From contig CAWBQO010000001.1 of assembly GCA_963790965.1 (NCBI GenBank), forward strand, positions 372,001 to 436,000: a DNA stretch of 64,000 nucleotides, in the 5' to 3' direction. The notes beneath the pieces were generated by a model. That model did not search any database. It was given only the letters and a program-made list of their open reading frames with translations, and was not told where the DNA came from. Positions 52,523-60,789 of the stretch are shown here, one piece after another. Source of the stretch: CAWBQO01 sp963790965 (lineage in GTDB: Bacteria; Bacteroidota; Rhodothermia; Rhodothermales; DASSAV01). The first letter of the stretch is position 1, and every line of letters starts with the position of its first letter. A program made the translations under genes and the position numbers.

Positions 52523-52772
52523 TTACCAGAACGCGATGTGTACTACGATAGTGGGCTATGGGAATCGACGTATCCGACTATCGTGCCACATAGGCCATCC
52601 TGCTCCCATGTACCGCAAAGACGCCTCCTTACGTGGCCATCTTTAATGATCTGGTTACTTTTCTTAATGAACGTTTCGAAATGTAACCCTCGCGTTCCTC
52701 CGTGGCACTCGGCATCTGCAACATACCTCCTGCGCGCCCCCGCGCAGCCGGTGCGCACATGGCGCCGAACGA

Positions 52773-52809
52773 GAAAGGGCGGCACCTCGGATGAGGTTGC
52801 CGCCCTTTC
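52773..52809 (-). terminator. Intrinsic terminator after the lipoprotein gene
   Basis: Long stem GAAAGGGCGGCA-CCTC / GAGGT-TGCCGCCCTTTC with one bulge and a short loop, directly downstream of the stop at 52832; the minus strand reads CCCTTTC after the stem. Confidence 0.85.
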
Positions 52810-52831
52810 AAATCAGCCGGTCACGCCTGTG

Positions 52832-54085
52832 TCAGTTTGAGAAGCCTTGCTTGTGGCAAATTTGATCATTTTGCTTGAACTCGACATAGCAGGCGTTTTC
52901 CTTCGTCTCGTTGCCGCAAGATGAGGCAAGGCACGCAATCAGGCGCGCTTTCGCTGCGAACAAGCACAACTCCTTGTTGAAGCAGAGTCCGTTGCTTTTG
53001 GTCTTTATGGCAATAACCTTGAAGTATGACTTGTGCAGGAGGTCCAGATGGAGGGGGTTGACCGGAGACAAATCGCCGTAGATTTCTCCGGGGAGCACCG
53101 GAACGCTGCAGCTCGTGTGAATTCTGGCTCGCCGCTCATTGTTGGCGTAGATGCTCAACTCGTTGCCGATGGTACCATTAAAGCCGTTATTTCCGCGGTT
53201 GAGCTGCGATCCATCGACGGTGAACAGCTGGCCCGGCTGCAGCGTCTGCGCGCCATAGACGTAGGCAACAGCTTTGGGCTGAGGATTCGACACGCTGGCC
53301 CTGACCGAAGCGGGCGTTAGGCCAATGTACTGGAGCGTGATGGAGACGAACTTGCTCTCAGAAGAACCGCAGCAGGCCCGGGGAGGCGTTTTGCACTGAG
53401 CGGCGCGCGCTTGACCTGCGGCATCATCTGTGAACATGAAAGGCATGATGTTCGGCCCGTTCTGGTCGAGCCAGATGCGGAACAGGAGCTGGCGCGCCGG
53501 GGAAAGAACCTCGTCTTCTCCAAACGGCTCGATCTCCGCCGGAAGCGCGCTGCCGCGAGCCGCCGCAGTGGCGATCATGGCATTGACCGGCTCCTCGGGG
53601 GCTTTCACCGCCGCGTCGGCTTCCGACTTGAACACGGCGAGCACCTCCTCCATATTCGCCTGGATCTGCCGTTCGACCACCGGCGTCACGGGCGTCTGCA
53701 CCATGATCTCGATCGCTTTCTCGCGCGCCGCCTTGGTCTCTTCAAAGATCTGGCGGAAAGTCATGCCCTGCGAAACGTCGCCGCGCACGAAGGCCGCCTG
53801 CGCTTCCGCCACGGACTCGAGATCTCCGCTCTTCAGCTTGTAGCCGGCATAGGGGCCTTCCTTCATTTCGAGTTGCCCCTCCAATCCGATCTCGGCCTTG
53901 TTCAAGATGTGGCGAATGGCCTTCTTTGCCGCTTCGGGAGAGGATGCGGAGGAGAGCGCAGTGATCTGCTCCGTCGTGGTCAGATCGGCACCTTCGTCGA
54001 CTTTGGTAAGGTCGCAACCGGCGGCCCAGAAGGCCATCGTCACAACAAGCAACGTGGTGAGAATTGTAAAGGCTACACGCTTCAT
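52832..54085 (-). CDS. Lipoprotein of unknown function
   Basis: A 417-residue lipoprotein. Start at the ATG at 54085 (MKRVAFTILTTLLVVTMAFW, lipobox AAGC, with Cys near residue 24); the upstream open frame is hydrophilic and was not used. Residues about 40-190 are helix-rich (SSPEAAKKAIRHILNKAEIG, ETKAAREKAIEIMVQ). The C-terminal part has several Cys (CKTPPRACCGSS, LCFNKELCLF, LACLASSC, NACYVE), suggesting disulfide bonds outside the cytoplasm. No family was recognised. The palindrome TGCGC-TTTCG-GCGCA at 54174 is 88 bp upstream and a strong terminator follows, so it is a single-gene unit. Confidence 0.75.
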   Translation of the reverse strand: MKRVAFTILTTLLVVTMAFWAAGCDLTKVDEGADLTTTEQITALSSASSPEAAKKAIRHILNKAEIGLEGQLEMKEGPYAGYKLKSGDLESVAEAQAAFVRGDVSQGMTFRQIFEETKAAREKAIEIMVQTPVTPVVERQIQANMEEVLAVFKSEADAAVKAPEEPVNAMIATAAARGSALPAEIEPFGEDEVLSPARQLLFRIWLDQNGPNIMPFMFTDDAAGQARAAQCKTPPRACCGSSESKFVSITLQYIGLTPASVRASVSNPQPKAVAYVYGAQTLQPGQLFTVDGSQLNRGNNGFNGTIGNELSIYANNERRARIHTSCSVPVLPGEIYGDLSPVNPLHLDLLHKSYFKVIAIKTKSNGLCFNKELCLFAAKARLIACLASSCGNETKENACYVEFKQNDQICHKQGFSN

Positions 54086-54173
54086 GGTCTTGGGTCCGTT
54101 GTCGTTATTTGGGTGCGCGCGCACCAGAAGAGCGGTTCTGCGTCAAGTTTACCCCGACCTTAGCGACTCAGCT

Positions 54174-54188
54174 TGCGCTTTCGGCGCA
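54174..54188. promoter_or_regulatory. Palindrome TGCGC-TTTCG-GCGCA upstream of the lipoprotein gene
   Basis: One loop base differs from the 15-mer at 21956 and 40260, while both arms are perfect. Distance to the minus-strand start is 88 bp, close to the 98-100 bp in the other two cases. Confidence 0.5.
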
Positions 54189-54252
54189 TCCTCATAGCAC
54201 TCTCAGCGCAACAGGAGCGTCACATCGTGTCAAATGGCGTCGTAAGATGCCG

Positions 54253-55461
54253 CTATCGCCGCAGCCGCCCTTCGAGCATCGAAGGCTGAAGCTCGCCCCA
54301 ATACGAGTCGAGGCTGTACCCTGTGCCATATCTCCGCCCGGTTTGAAGCAAACTGCGGTAGCGATAATTGAAGTTGAAGTGCTCCGCCGGGCGGACGCGG
54401 AACAGGCCGGGCCGGGCATAGCGGCCGGGCGGTAAGGGCAGCGCGAAGGTAAACCCGACGTTCGGCTCGCGCTCCGTGTAGAAGCCGAAGAACCCGATCT
54501 CGACCTCGCCAAAGGCGCGTTTCACGGAGGCGTACCACCCGTGGTCCTTGTACAAATAGCGCGCATAGCCAACGTCCGCCCAGAGGGCGAGCTTCGGCCA
54601 GAGTACGGCCTGCGCATCCAGCGACCAGGTGGCGCGGTTCACGTCGCCGTAAATCCACTCGCCGTCCCGGTAGCGGATAAAGCCGGTGTAGCCGAGCCGT
54701 CCGCCGAGCGCCAGTCGCGCGTCCAGGAGGTAGTGTTTCGCCTCGAAGTCGAGGCCGTACCGCTCATTGGCGAAGTGGCCGATCGTCGTAGACAGAAGCG
54801 TTCTCGGGTAAGGCTGCGCCGTCAGGTTGAGCGCGATGACGCCCGGAACGATCCCGCGCTCCGTGTCGATCTCGTCCTGGATCGGCACGTCGATCTGCGC
54901 GAGCACGCTCAGCCCTCTGCCGAGTGACATCCAAAGCGCGGGCGCGATGCTCACCCGTGCGCGAATGGGATCGTCGAAGTTGCCGTACTCGGCTGCGAAC
55001 AGCGGGTGGATGATGAGGTCTGTCTTAAACCACTGGCGGTTCGCCGGGCGCTGCGCGCGCGAAGGCAGTCCGGGGAGCGTCTGCGTCTCGATGCTGCCGA
55101 AGTCCACCACCCGGTGTGCGGAATCGCCCGAGACGCTCATCTCCGCCCGCATGAGCGGGATGCCGAGGCGCTGTGGAAGCAGGGCCACACATCCGAGGTC
55201 GGGCCGCTCGGCCGCGACGCGCTCCGCCACGCGGCGAAACCCCTCCACGTCGTAGCGATACTGGCGACTTTCATAAGACACCACGAGGCAGTCGCCCTCC
55301 CGGCCTGCGCGGACGTTTTCGTAACCGGCATCGACCAGGCTCTGCCGCAGGCGCTCATATCCGCCGCCCTCCTGCGCCGCCGTAGGCTGAACAGCAGAGA
55401 GGGAGAGCGCCGCCGCAAGGAGCAGGACCAGAGAACGTGCAGAGCGAGTCATCAACAACAC
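54253..55461 (-). CDS. YjbH-like outer-membrane protein
   Basis: A 402-residue exported protein with signal peptide MLLMTRSARSLVLLLAAALS ending at AQ. The first 90 residues (YERLRQSLVDAGYENVRAGR EGDCLVVSYESRQYRYD) form a small alpha/beta domain. The rest is an outer-membrane beta-barrel: RARVSIAPALWMSLGRGLSV, GIVPGVIALNLTAQPYPRTL, LDARLALGGRLGYTGFIRYR DGEW, EIGFFGFYTEREPNVGFTFA LPLPP and FNFNYRYRSLLQTGRRY. The PLPPGRYARPGLFRVRPAEHF region is typical of the YjbH C-terminus. Related proteins take part in exopolysaccharide export. It starts 3 bp after the lipoprotein gene upstream, so the two are co-transcribed. Confidence 0.82.
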   Translation of the reverse strand: MLLMTRSARSLVLLLAAALSLSAVQPTAAQEGGGYERLRQSLVDAGYENVRAGREGDCLVVSYESRQYRYDVEGFRRVAERVAAERPDLGCVALLPQRLGIPLMRAEMSVSGDSAHRVVDFGSIETQTLPGLPSRAQRPANRQWFKTDLIIHPLFAAEYGNFDDPIRARVSIAPALWMSLGRGLSVLAQIDVPIQDEIDTERGIVPGVIALNLTAQPYPRTLLSTTIGHFANERYGLDFEAKHYLLDARLALGGRLGYTGFIRYRDGEWIYGDVNRATWSLDAQAVLWPKLALWADVGYARYLYKDHGWYASVKRAFGEVEIGFFGFYTEREPNVGFTFALPLPPGRYARPGLFRVRPAEHFNFNYRYRSLLQTGRRYGTGYSLDSYWGELQPSMLEGRLRR

Positions 55462-55464
55462 CGC

Positions 55465-55860
55465 CTATCGCTCAGAAAAGATGATAGAGACGAACCCGGG
55501 CCTATCGCCGCTCACATTGGTCCACCGCATCTTGCCGCTGTCCACGTCTACCTTCCAGCAGTCCGGCCGGGTGGTGGCGGTATCCATGCGCGTACACATG
55601 ACGTCTTTCGCCGGGTCATACGACCACACGTTGCTGACGCGCCCGCCGCTTCCTTCGCTCGTAAACTTGCCGTCTTGCTTAACATCGATCCACCGGCCGG
55701 TGCTGTCCCCCGCCGTGGAGTCTTTACCGGGGAAATAGGTCCTGACTATATCCCACTGCCCGGCGAATTTGTCGGCGAAGGCAGCGGAGGCCTTCTCCTC
55801 CTTGTTGCAGGCCGTAAGCAGGAGCACGAAGAGGAAGGAGAGTCCCAGAGCAGTGCGCAT
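55465..55860 (-). CDS. Small lipoprotein, lipocalin-like length
   Basis: A 131-residue lipoprotein. The ATG at 55860 gives MRTALGLSFLFVLLLTAC with a clean lipobox (LLTAC). The mature part (FAGQWDIVRTYFPGKDS, WIDVKQDGKFTSEGSGGR, VSNVWSYDPAKDVMCTRMDT, DSGKMRWTNVSGDRPGFVSI IF) has the alternating pattern of a small beta-barrel such as the lipocalin-like or META-type domains, beginning with the G-x-W motif. It lies 3 bp upstream of the YjbH-like gene and is probably an accessory lipoprotein in the same operon. Specific function unknown. Confidence 0.78.
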   Translation of the reverse strand: MRTALGLSFLFVLLLTACNKEEKASAAFADKFAGQWDIVRTYFPGKDSTAGDSTGRWIDVKQDGKFTSEGSGGRVSNVWSYDPAKDVMCTRMDTATTRPDCWKVDVDSGKMRWTNVSGDRPGFVSIIFSER

Positions 55861-56366
55861 AACGGGTCTTGGTCGAAGTTCGGTGTAGTTAGAGCCGACG
55901 GGCAGTTCCGGAGGAGGTAAGATACGCCTCTTCAGGCGATCCCGGCGGCCCCGAATATATACGCCGGCGTGCCACACGCATCTGTCCCCTATGGCGCAAG
56001 ACATGGCGGCTTCTCGCGCATAAACAAAGGAGGATTAACCATCCTGCCTGCTGCGGCTCATTCATTCGTCGAGGCCCGAGCGTGACCTGTTCTCGGTGCG
56101 CTCGCAATGGCACCTGCGCATGAAAGCTCGCTTTCCACCAAAGCGTTCAAGGACGTGGCCGCCGCAGTATTCACGGGCACATGGTCCTGCGGCGGGTCGT
56201 GCAATGGTGAGGGTTCCCCCGGCAACAGAATGCGCTAAACGATCCGCGTTGATGCGCCGGTAATCGCTACTTCTCTGTTCCGACGCATATACATTAAAGA
56301 GGGAGGTTACAAGGCGCGCTGAGCGAATAGTGGCGCGGAATTGGCTGATAGTCTGTGTATACTGAC
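55861..56366. other. Divergent intergenic region with one doubtful small frame
   Basis: It contains the promoters for 55860 (minus) and 56367 (plus). A 43-codon plus-strand frame at 56107-56238 (MAPAHESSLSTKAFKDVAAA, Cys-Gly-Gly-Ser-Cys near its end) is open but unsupported by homology. An AGGAGGATTAA-like segment near 56029 has no gene behind it. No repeat or RNA was recognised. Confidence 0.4.
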
Positions 56367-57881
56367 ATGAAGCTTACTTTCGGAATCTTAGGCCCACGGC
56401 AATGCTCCGCTGGCCTCTTAGTGACGGCAGGACTGATGCTGGCAACCTTTGACGCCAGCGCCCAACCCGTCGCGGATGGTTCTGAGTTTCACGTGAATGT
56501 GCAGACTGAGCACGCTCAGTCTAATCCGCGCATCGCTGTCTCGGAGAGCGGCCAATCGGTCGCCGTGTGGTTAGACAACCTTCACACCGTCTCGCGAATC
56601 CACTCCTCGGGGGGGACCCCGTTGAGCAGCGAAATTGTCGTAGATACGTCGAGCAGCTTCGGCTACTATCCCGATGTTGCAATGTGGCCCGACGGCAGTT
56701 TCATTGTCGTGTGGATCAGCGGCGGGAACGTGCTGGGGCAACGATTCAGTGCTGACGGCGCGCGCAATGGGCCTACTTTTCAGGTAAACATTCCGAACTC
56801 GGGGACACCTTACTTGCCCGACGTAGCCGTACACGCCGGCGACTATTTCGTCATCGTCTGGTCTGCTCCGAAACCGGCCGGAACAGGTAACGTGTTGTAC
56901 GCGCGGATATACGACGCCCATGGATCTTCATCCGGTGGGCCGATACTGCTCAACAATCAGTTCCGCACGCAAGAGAACCCCTCCGTTGCCATAGACGCAC
57001 AGGGTCGGTTGCTCGTGGCCTGGTATGGAACCGGGTATGTGCCCACCAGCCAGAGCGGCATCTTCGCGCAGTGGTACGACGGAAGCGGCATTCCCACCGG
57101 CGAGGAGTTCCGCGTTAACACCACCAACTACCAGGTCAGCGACCCGGCCGCCGCCGTGTCCCCCGGCGGTCGATTTGCTGTCGTGTGGACGAGCCAGTAT
57201 CAAGACGGGGACAGCGACGGCGTGTACGGCCGGGTTTTCGGAGCTAACGGCGAAGCGTCGAACACTGAATTTCAGATCAACTCGACAATAGAGGGCAGGC
57301 AGGCAAATCCGGACGTGGGAATGGATTCCACCGGACGGTTCGTTGTGATATGGCAGGGACCGGATCCGGAGCGGACGGATGTGCGCGACATCTATGCTCA
57401 GAGCTACTCGCCGGACGGCGCGCCTGTTGGAGCGGAGTTCCGCGTTAGTGAGGAGGGTGGTATCGACAACGACACGCCCTCGCTCGCTCTGCGAGCCGAT
57501 GGCCGTTTCCTCGTCGCCTGGCGATCCTACCGAGAAGTCGTGCAGCACGAGATTTACGCGCGAGGATTTTCGTGGCCACTTGCCGTGAACATGGACGAGC
57601 CGAGTAGCCCTGCCGCCGCGGACTTCGTCCTGCATTCACCCCATCCCAATCCGTTTAGCAATAGGATCCACATTTCGCTCGACGTGCGATCGACCGCGAT
57701 CTTCCAAATCGAGCTTGTCGACCTGCTCGGCCGCAGTGTGGCGATCATCGCAGATGGCCCGCTTGCCACAGGCTCCCATTCCTTCGCATGGGAGCCGGAC
57801 GGCCTTCCCGCCGGGATCTACATTTGCCGCGTCCAGTCGCCAGCAGGAACAGCCGCTCGCACGCTCGTTCTTGTTCGTTAA
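56367..57881 (+). CDS. Secreted repeat protein with type IX-style sorting domain
   Basis: A 504-residue exported protein. ATG at 56367 (MKLTFGILGPRQCSAGLLVT, cleavage near SAQ); an upstream GTG at 56355 is possible. The body is about seven imperfect repeats of 45-50 residues, each with a pattern like P-x-VA-x4-G-x-FVVVW-x-S, then Y-x4-G-x-P-x-G-x-EF-x-VN (for example DVAMWPDGSFIVVWISGGNV; PAAAVSPGGRFAVVWTSQYQ; EFRVNTTNYQVSDPAA). These form a beta-propeller-like fold. The C-terminal 80 residues (HSPHPNPFSNRIHISLDV, FQIELVDLLGRSVAII, LPAGIYICRVQ) are a T9SS type A sorting domain. Probably a surface or released protein; ligand unknown. Confidence 0.88.
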   Translation: MKLTFGILGPRQCSAGLLVTAGLMLATFDASAQPVADGSEFHVNVQTEHAQSNPRIAVSESGQSVAVWLDNLHTVSRIHSSGGTPLSSEIVVDTSSSFGYYPDVAMWPDGSFIVVWISGGNVLGQRFSADGARNGPTFQVNIPNSGTPYLPDVAVHAGDYFVIVWSAPKPAGTGNVLYARIYDAHGSSSGGPILLNNQFRTQENPSVAIDAQGRLLVAWYGTGYVPTSQSGIFAQWYDGSGIPTGEEFRVNTTNYQVSDPAAAVSPGGRFAVVWTSQYQDGDSDGVYGRVFGANGEASNTEFQINSTIEGRQANPDVGMDSTGRFVVIWQGPDPERTDVRDIYAQSYSPDGAPVGAEFRVSEEGGIDNDTPSLALRADGRFLVAWRSYREVVQHEIYARGFSWPLAVNMDEPSSPAAADFVLHSPHPNPFSNRIHISLDVRSTAIFQIELVDLLGRSVAIIADGPLATGSHSFAWEPDGLPAGIYICRVQSPAGTAARTLVLVR

Positions 57882-58630
57882 TCCCTCTCGGCAGACGATG
57901 TGGGCAAAAGGCCGACGCAGGTCGTTGGAGCGCTTCCGCAGGTGCCGGATGCCTCAGGATCGGCGGCGAGGTACGACGCTTTGGCGGGCAAAACGTGGGC
58001 GATCCCGCCGCCCGTATATACAACCTGGTTCCCGGAGTTCGCTGGGGCAGTGTACACCAACAATCTTTCTTGATGCTGCTTCTGGGCGCGATCTCGAGGG
58101 TGTCTACCGCTGCTTCCCGCTTCGCCCGCTGAGTAAATGCCGCTTACGCGCTTTATCCTCGGGCAGCGCGAGTCGGCGATGTTCGACCACGCGGGGACGA
58201 AGCGCGACGGCGGTTCGCGCACGTACAAGGTTATTGTTGAGCGCAGCGCTGCTTTGGCTTACCTGGGAGGCGAGGAGGACTACTGCTTAGGCGCGGATTC
58301 GCGTCCGGGCAGCGCGCATATGGTTACGTGCGCATATGGTTACGTGCGCCTCTTGCGGGCCGCCGCGGGGGCGGCGTAAGTCCCGCACGAGGGCCTGGAT
58401 CGGCACCGCAAAAAAGCGGCTTCCAAAAACGGTCGGGTGGAAGAGGTTTGCCCGCGCAGAGCAGAATGCCGCCCAGCGCTACTGCTACAACCGTCAAGGC
58501 AATAAGCCTGGATCCGAGCCGGCGGCGCTCTATGCGCTGCAAGTGGCTTCGACAATCGGCGCTAAGTTCGAGGACCTGGAGCGAACAGTTCGCTTGACGG
58601 AGCGCCAGATTGCTCTTGCTGAGCGCCTAA
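57882..58630. other. Gene-poor stretch with possible decayed coding fragments
   Basis: No intact gene is supported. A 57-codon frame at 57900-58073 (KRPTQVVGALPQVPDASGSA, then FPEFAGAVYTNNLS) has protein-like composition but no recognised family. From about 58440 both strands look partly coding: plus reads LYALQVASTIGAKFEDLERT followed by VRLTERQIALAERL, and minus reads LGSRLIALTVVAVALGGILL. This may be a degraded locus next to the repeat element at 58631. Confidence 0.4.
58314..58345 (+). repeat. Two 16-bp tandem copies of GCGCATATGGTTACGT
   Basis: Exact tandem duplication with a partial third GCGC. It contains an NdeI-like CATATG in each unit. Probably slippage in non-coding DNA. Confidence 0.9.
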
Positions 58631-58800
58631 GAGCCTGTTGATATACTATGGATGGGATGTATCGCAGATATTCGGGGCGATGTACGCGACTGGAGTGTCG
58701 ACTAACACCCCATTGCATCCTACTTAAGGGGGAGGTTAGGTTGGTACTTTGGTCCATACCGGCGGCTACATTCAACGCGATCTACTATGTCAACGACCGC
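58631..58800 (+). repeat. Single copy of the inverted-repeat (MITE-like) element
   Basis: About 170 bp. The left end GAGCCTGTTGATATA is the reverse complement, with mismatches, of the right end around TATGTCAACGACCGC. The interior ATCGCAGATATTCGGGGCGA, then CTAACACCCC, AAGGGGGAGGTTAGGTTGG and CTTTGGTCCATA are shared with the 2286-3324 block (reverse orientation) and 30236-30403. It ends within a plus-strand frame reading VNDRLTRLEERRELGPGDR. Confidence 0.85.
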
Positions 58801-58977
58801 CTGACCCGCCTCGAGGAGCGCCGCGAACTCGGGCCGGGCGACCGGTAGAAGGACATTGGTGCGCGGGCGGAAAACGTCAGGCGTACAGCCGCTCCGCGGC
58901 CTTCCACGCCCGCTTCCTTGGAATGCGTTTCGTTCTTACCTTGCGTACTGTTCGATCAACGCCATTCCACGTCCGCC

Positions 58978-60783
58978 ATGCGCCTTTCGCTCTTTCTTCT
59001 GGTGTGCCTCCTCGCTTCTTCCGCCCACGCCCAGCCTATCGGCCTCATTACGAACGTCCCCGCGCGGGACGGGCAGAGCCTCAATGGCCCCTGGAAAACC
59101 ATCATCGATCCGTATGAAAACGGGTACTACGACTACCGCTACCAGCCCGTAGAAGACGGTGGCGGCTACACGACCAATCGCAAGCCCTCCGGACCCGGCG
59201 ATCTCGTTGAGTTCAACTACGACGCTTCCGAAGCCCTTTTCGTCCCGGGCGATTGGAACACGCAGCGCGACGAGTTGCTCTTTTACGAAGGGACCATCTG
59301 GTACCAGAACGTCTTCCAGGCACAGCCTTCGCCCGAGCGCCGCCTGTTCATCCACTTCGGCGCGGCCAACTACGAGGCGCGCGTGTACGTCAACGGCAAG
59401 TCCGCCGGCTCGCACACGGGCGGCTTTACGCCGTTCGAGTTCGAGATTACAGACGCCGTGACGCCCGGCGAGAACGTCGTTATCGTCAAAGTAGACAACA
59501 AGCGCCACCGGGAGGGCATTCCAACGGTCAACTCAGACTGGTGGAATTACGGCGGCATTACCCGCGACGTGCGCCTGCTGGACCTGCCGCAGACGTTCAT
59601 CAGGGACTATCTCGTACAGCTTGCCCCCGGCAGCGGAGATCGCATCAGGGGTTGGGTGCAGCTCGACGGCGCACGCGCCGAGCAGTCCGTGCGCGTTCGT
59701 CTGCGCGAAGCCGGCATCGAGACTACCGTGCGCACCGACGCCGACGGCTATGCCGCGCTCGACCTGCCCGCTCCGCCGAATCGCTGGTCGCCGGAGGATC
59801 CGATGCGCTACCGCGTCGAGATTGATGCGGAAACGGACCGCGTCGAGGAATGGATCGGCTTTCGCACCGTGGAAACGCGCGGTTCGGATATTCTCGTCAA
59901 TGGCGAGCCGGTCTTCTTGCGAGGCGTCAGTATCCACGAAGAAGCCCCCTTCCGCTCGGGCCGCGCCTGGAGCGAGGAAGACGCCCGAACGCTCCTTGGC
60001 TGGGCCAAAGACCTCGGTTGCAACTTCGTCCGGCTCGCGCATTATCCTCACAACGAGAACATGACGCGCCTGGCCGACGAAATGGGGCTTCTCGTGTGGT
60101 CGGAGATCCCGGTCTACTGGACGATCCTCTGGGAGAATGAGCCAACGGCGGCCCTCGCCCGCCGGCAGCTGACCGAGATGATCACGCGCGATCGCAACCG
60201 CGCCTCGATCATCCTCTGGTCTGTTGCCAACGAGACGCCCGTCGGTGAGCCGCGGCTTCGCTTCTTGACGAACCTGATCGAACTTGCCCGCACGCTCGAC
60301 GATACGCGCCTGATCACCGCCGCACTCGAACGGCACTACATCGACGACACCACGCAGATGATCGATGATCCGCTCGGTGCCTACCTTGACGTGGTCGGCG
60401 TCAACGAATATGTCGGCTGGTATGACGGCCCGCCGGAAAAGGCGGACAAGCTGAGTTGGAAGATGATCTATGACAAGCCGCTCATCTTCAGCGAGTTCGG
60501 TGGCGGCGCGCTGCAGGGCCTGCACGGCTCGCCCGACGCGCGGTGGACGGAGGAGTACCAGCGCTCGATCTATGAACATCAGGTCGCCATGTTTGACCGC
60601 ATCCCCTTCCTGCGCGGCACGTCGCCCTGGATCTTGATGGACTTCCGCTCCCCCCGGCGGCCACTGGCGGACATACAGGACTTCTGGAATCGTAAAGGTC
60701 TCGTCTCCGATCACGGTGAGCGGAAGGCAGCCTTTTACGTCCTGCAGGACTGGTATGCAAAGAAGGAGGCCGAGGCGAAGTAG
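58978..60783 (+). CDS. GH2-family exo-glycosidase, secreted
   Basis: A 601-residue family 2 glycosidase. ATG at 58978 gives signal peptide MRLSLFLLVCLLASSAHAQ. The sugar-binding domain (SLNGPWKTIIDPYENGYYDY, then LFVPGDWNTQRDELLFYEGT IWY) and the Ig-like domain precede the TIM barrel with LVNGEPVFLRGVSIHEEAPF, NFVRLAHYPHNENMTRLADE, IILWSVANETP (acid/base Glu) and KPLIFSEFGGGALQGLHG (nucleophile Glu). It looks like the beta-glucuronidase/beta-mannosidase-type subgroup. The next gene, 6 bp downstream, is a GH26-like enzyme, so a beta-mannosidase role is plausible but not shown. Confidence 0.93.
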   Translation: MRLSLFLLVCLLASSAHAQPIGLITNVPARDGQSLNGPWKTIIDPYENGYYDYRYQPVEDGGGYTTNRKPSGPGDLVEFNYDASEALFVPGDWNTQRDELLFYEGTIWYQNVFQAQPSPERRLFIHFGAANYEARVYVNGKSAGSHTGGFTPFEFEITDAVTPGENVVIVKVDNKRHREGIPTVNSDWWNYGGITRDVRLLDLPQTFIRDYLVQLAPGSGDRIRGWVQLDGARAEQSVRVRLREAGIETTVRTDADGYAALDLPAPPNRWSPEDPMRYRVEIDAETDRVEEWIGFRTVETRGSDILVNGEPVFLRGVSIHEEAPFRSGRAWSEEDARTLLGWAKDLGCNFVRLAHYPHNENMTRLADEMGLLVWSEIPVYWTILWENEPTAALARRQLTEMITRDRNRASIILWSVANETPVGEPRLRFLTNLIELARTLDDTRLITAALERHYIDDTTQMIDDPLGAYLDVVGVNEYVGWYDGPPEKADKLSWKMIYDKPLIFSEFGGGALQGLHGSPDARWTEEYQRSIYEHQVAMFDRIPFLRGTSPWILMDFRSPRRPLADIQDFWNRKGLVSDHGERKAAFYVLQDWYAKKEAEAK

Positions 60784-60789
60784 CCCAAC

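Noticed and set aside
56107..56238. 43-codon plus-strand frame with two Cys
   Set aside because: No supporting homology, neighbour or ribosome site; kept only as a note in the intergenic entry.
57900..58073. 57-codon plus-strand frame
   Set aside because: Protein-like composition only; no family, no clear ribosome site, in a stretch with decayed sequence.
58137..58379. 80-codon plus-strand frame
   Set aside because: Ends in a tandem duplication and an Ala-rich tail, no domain; likely non-coding.
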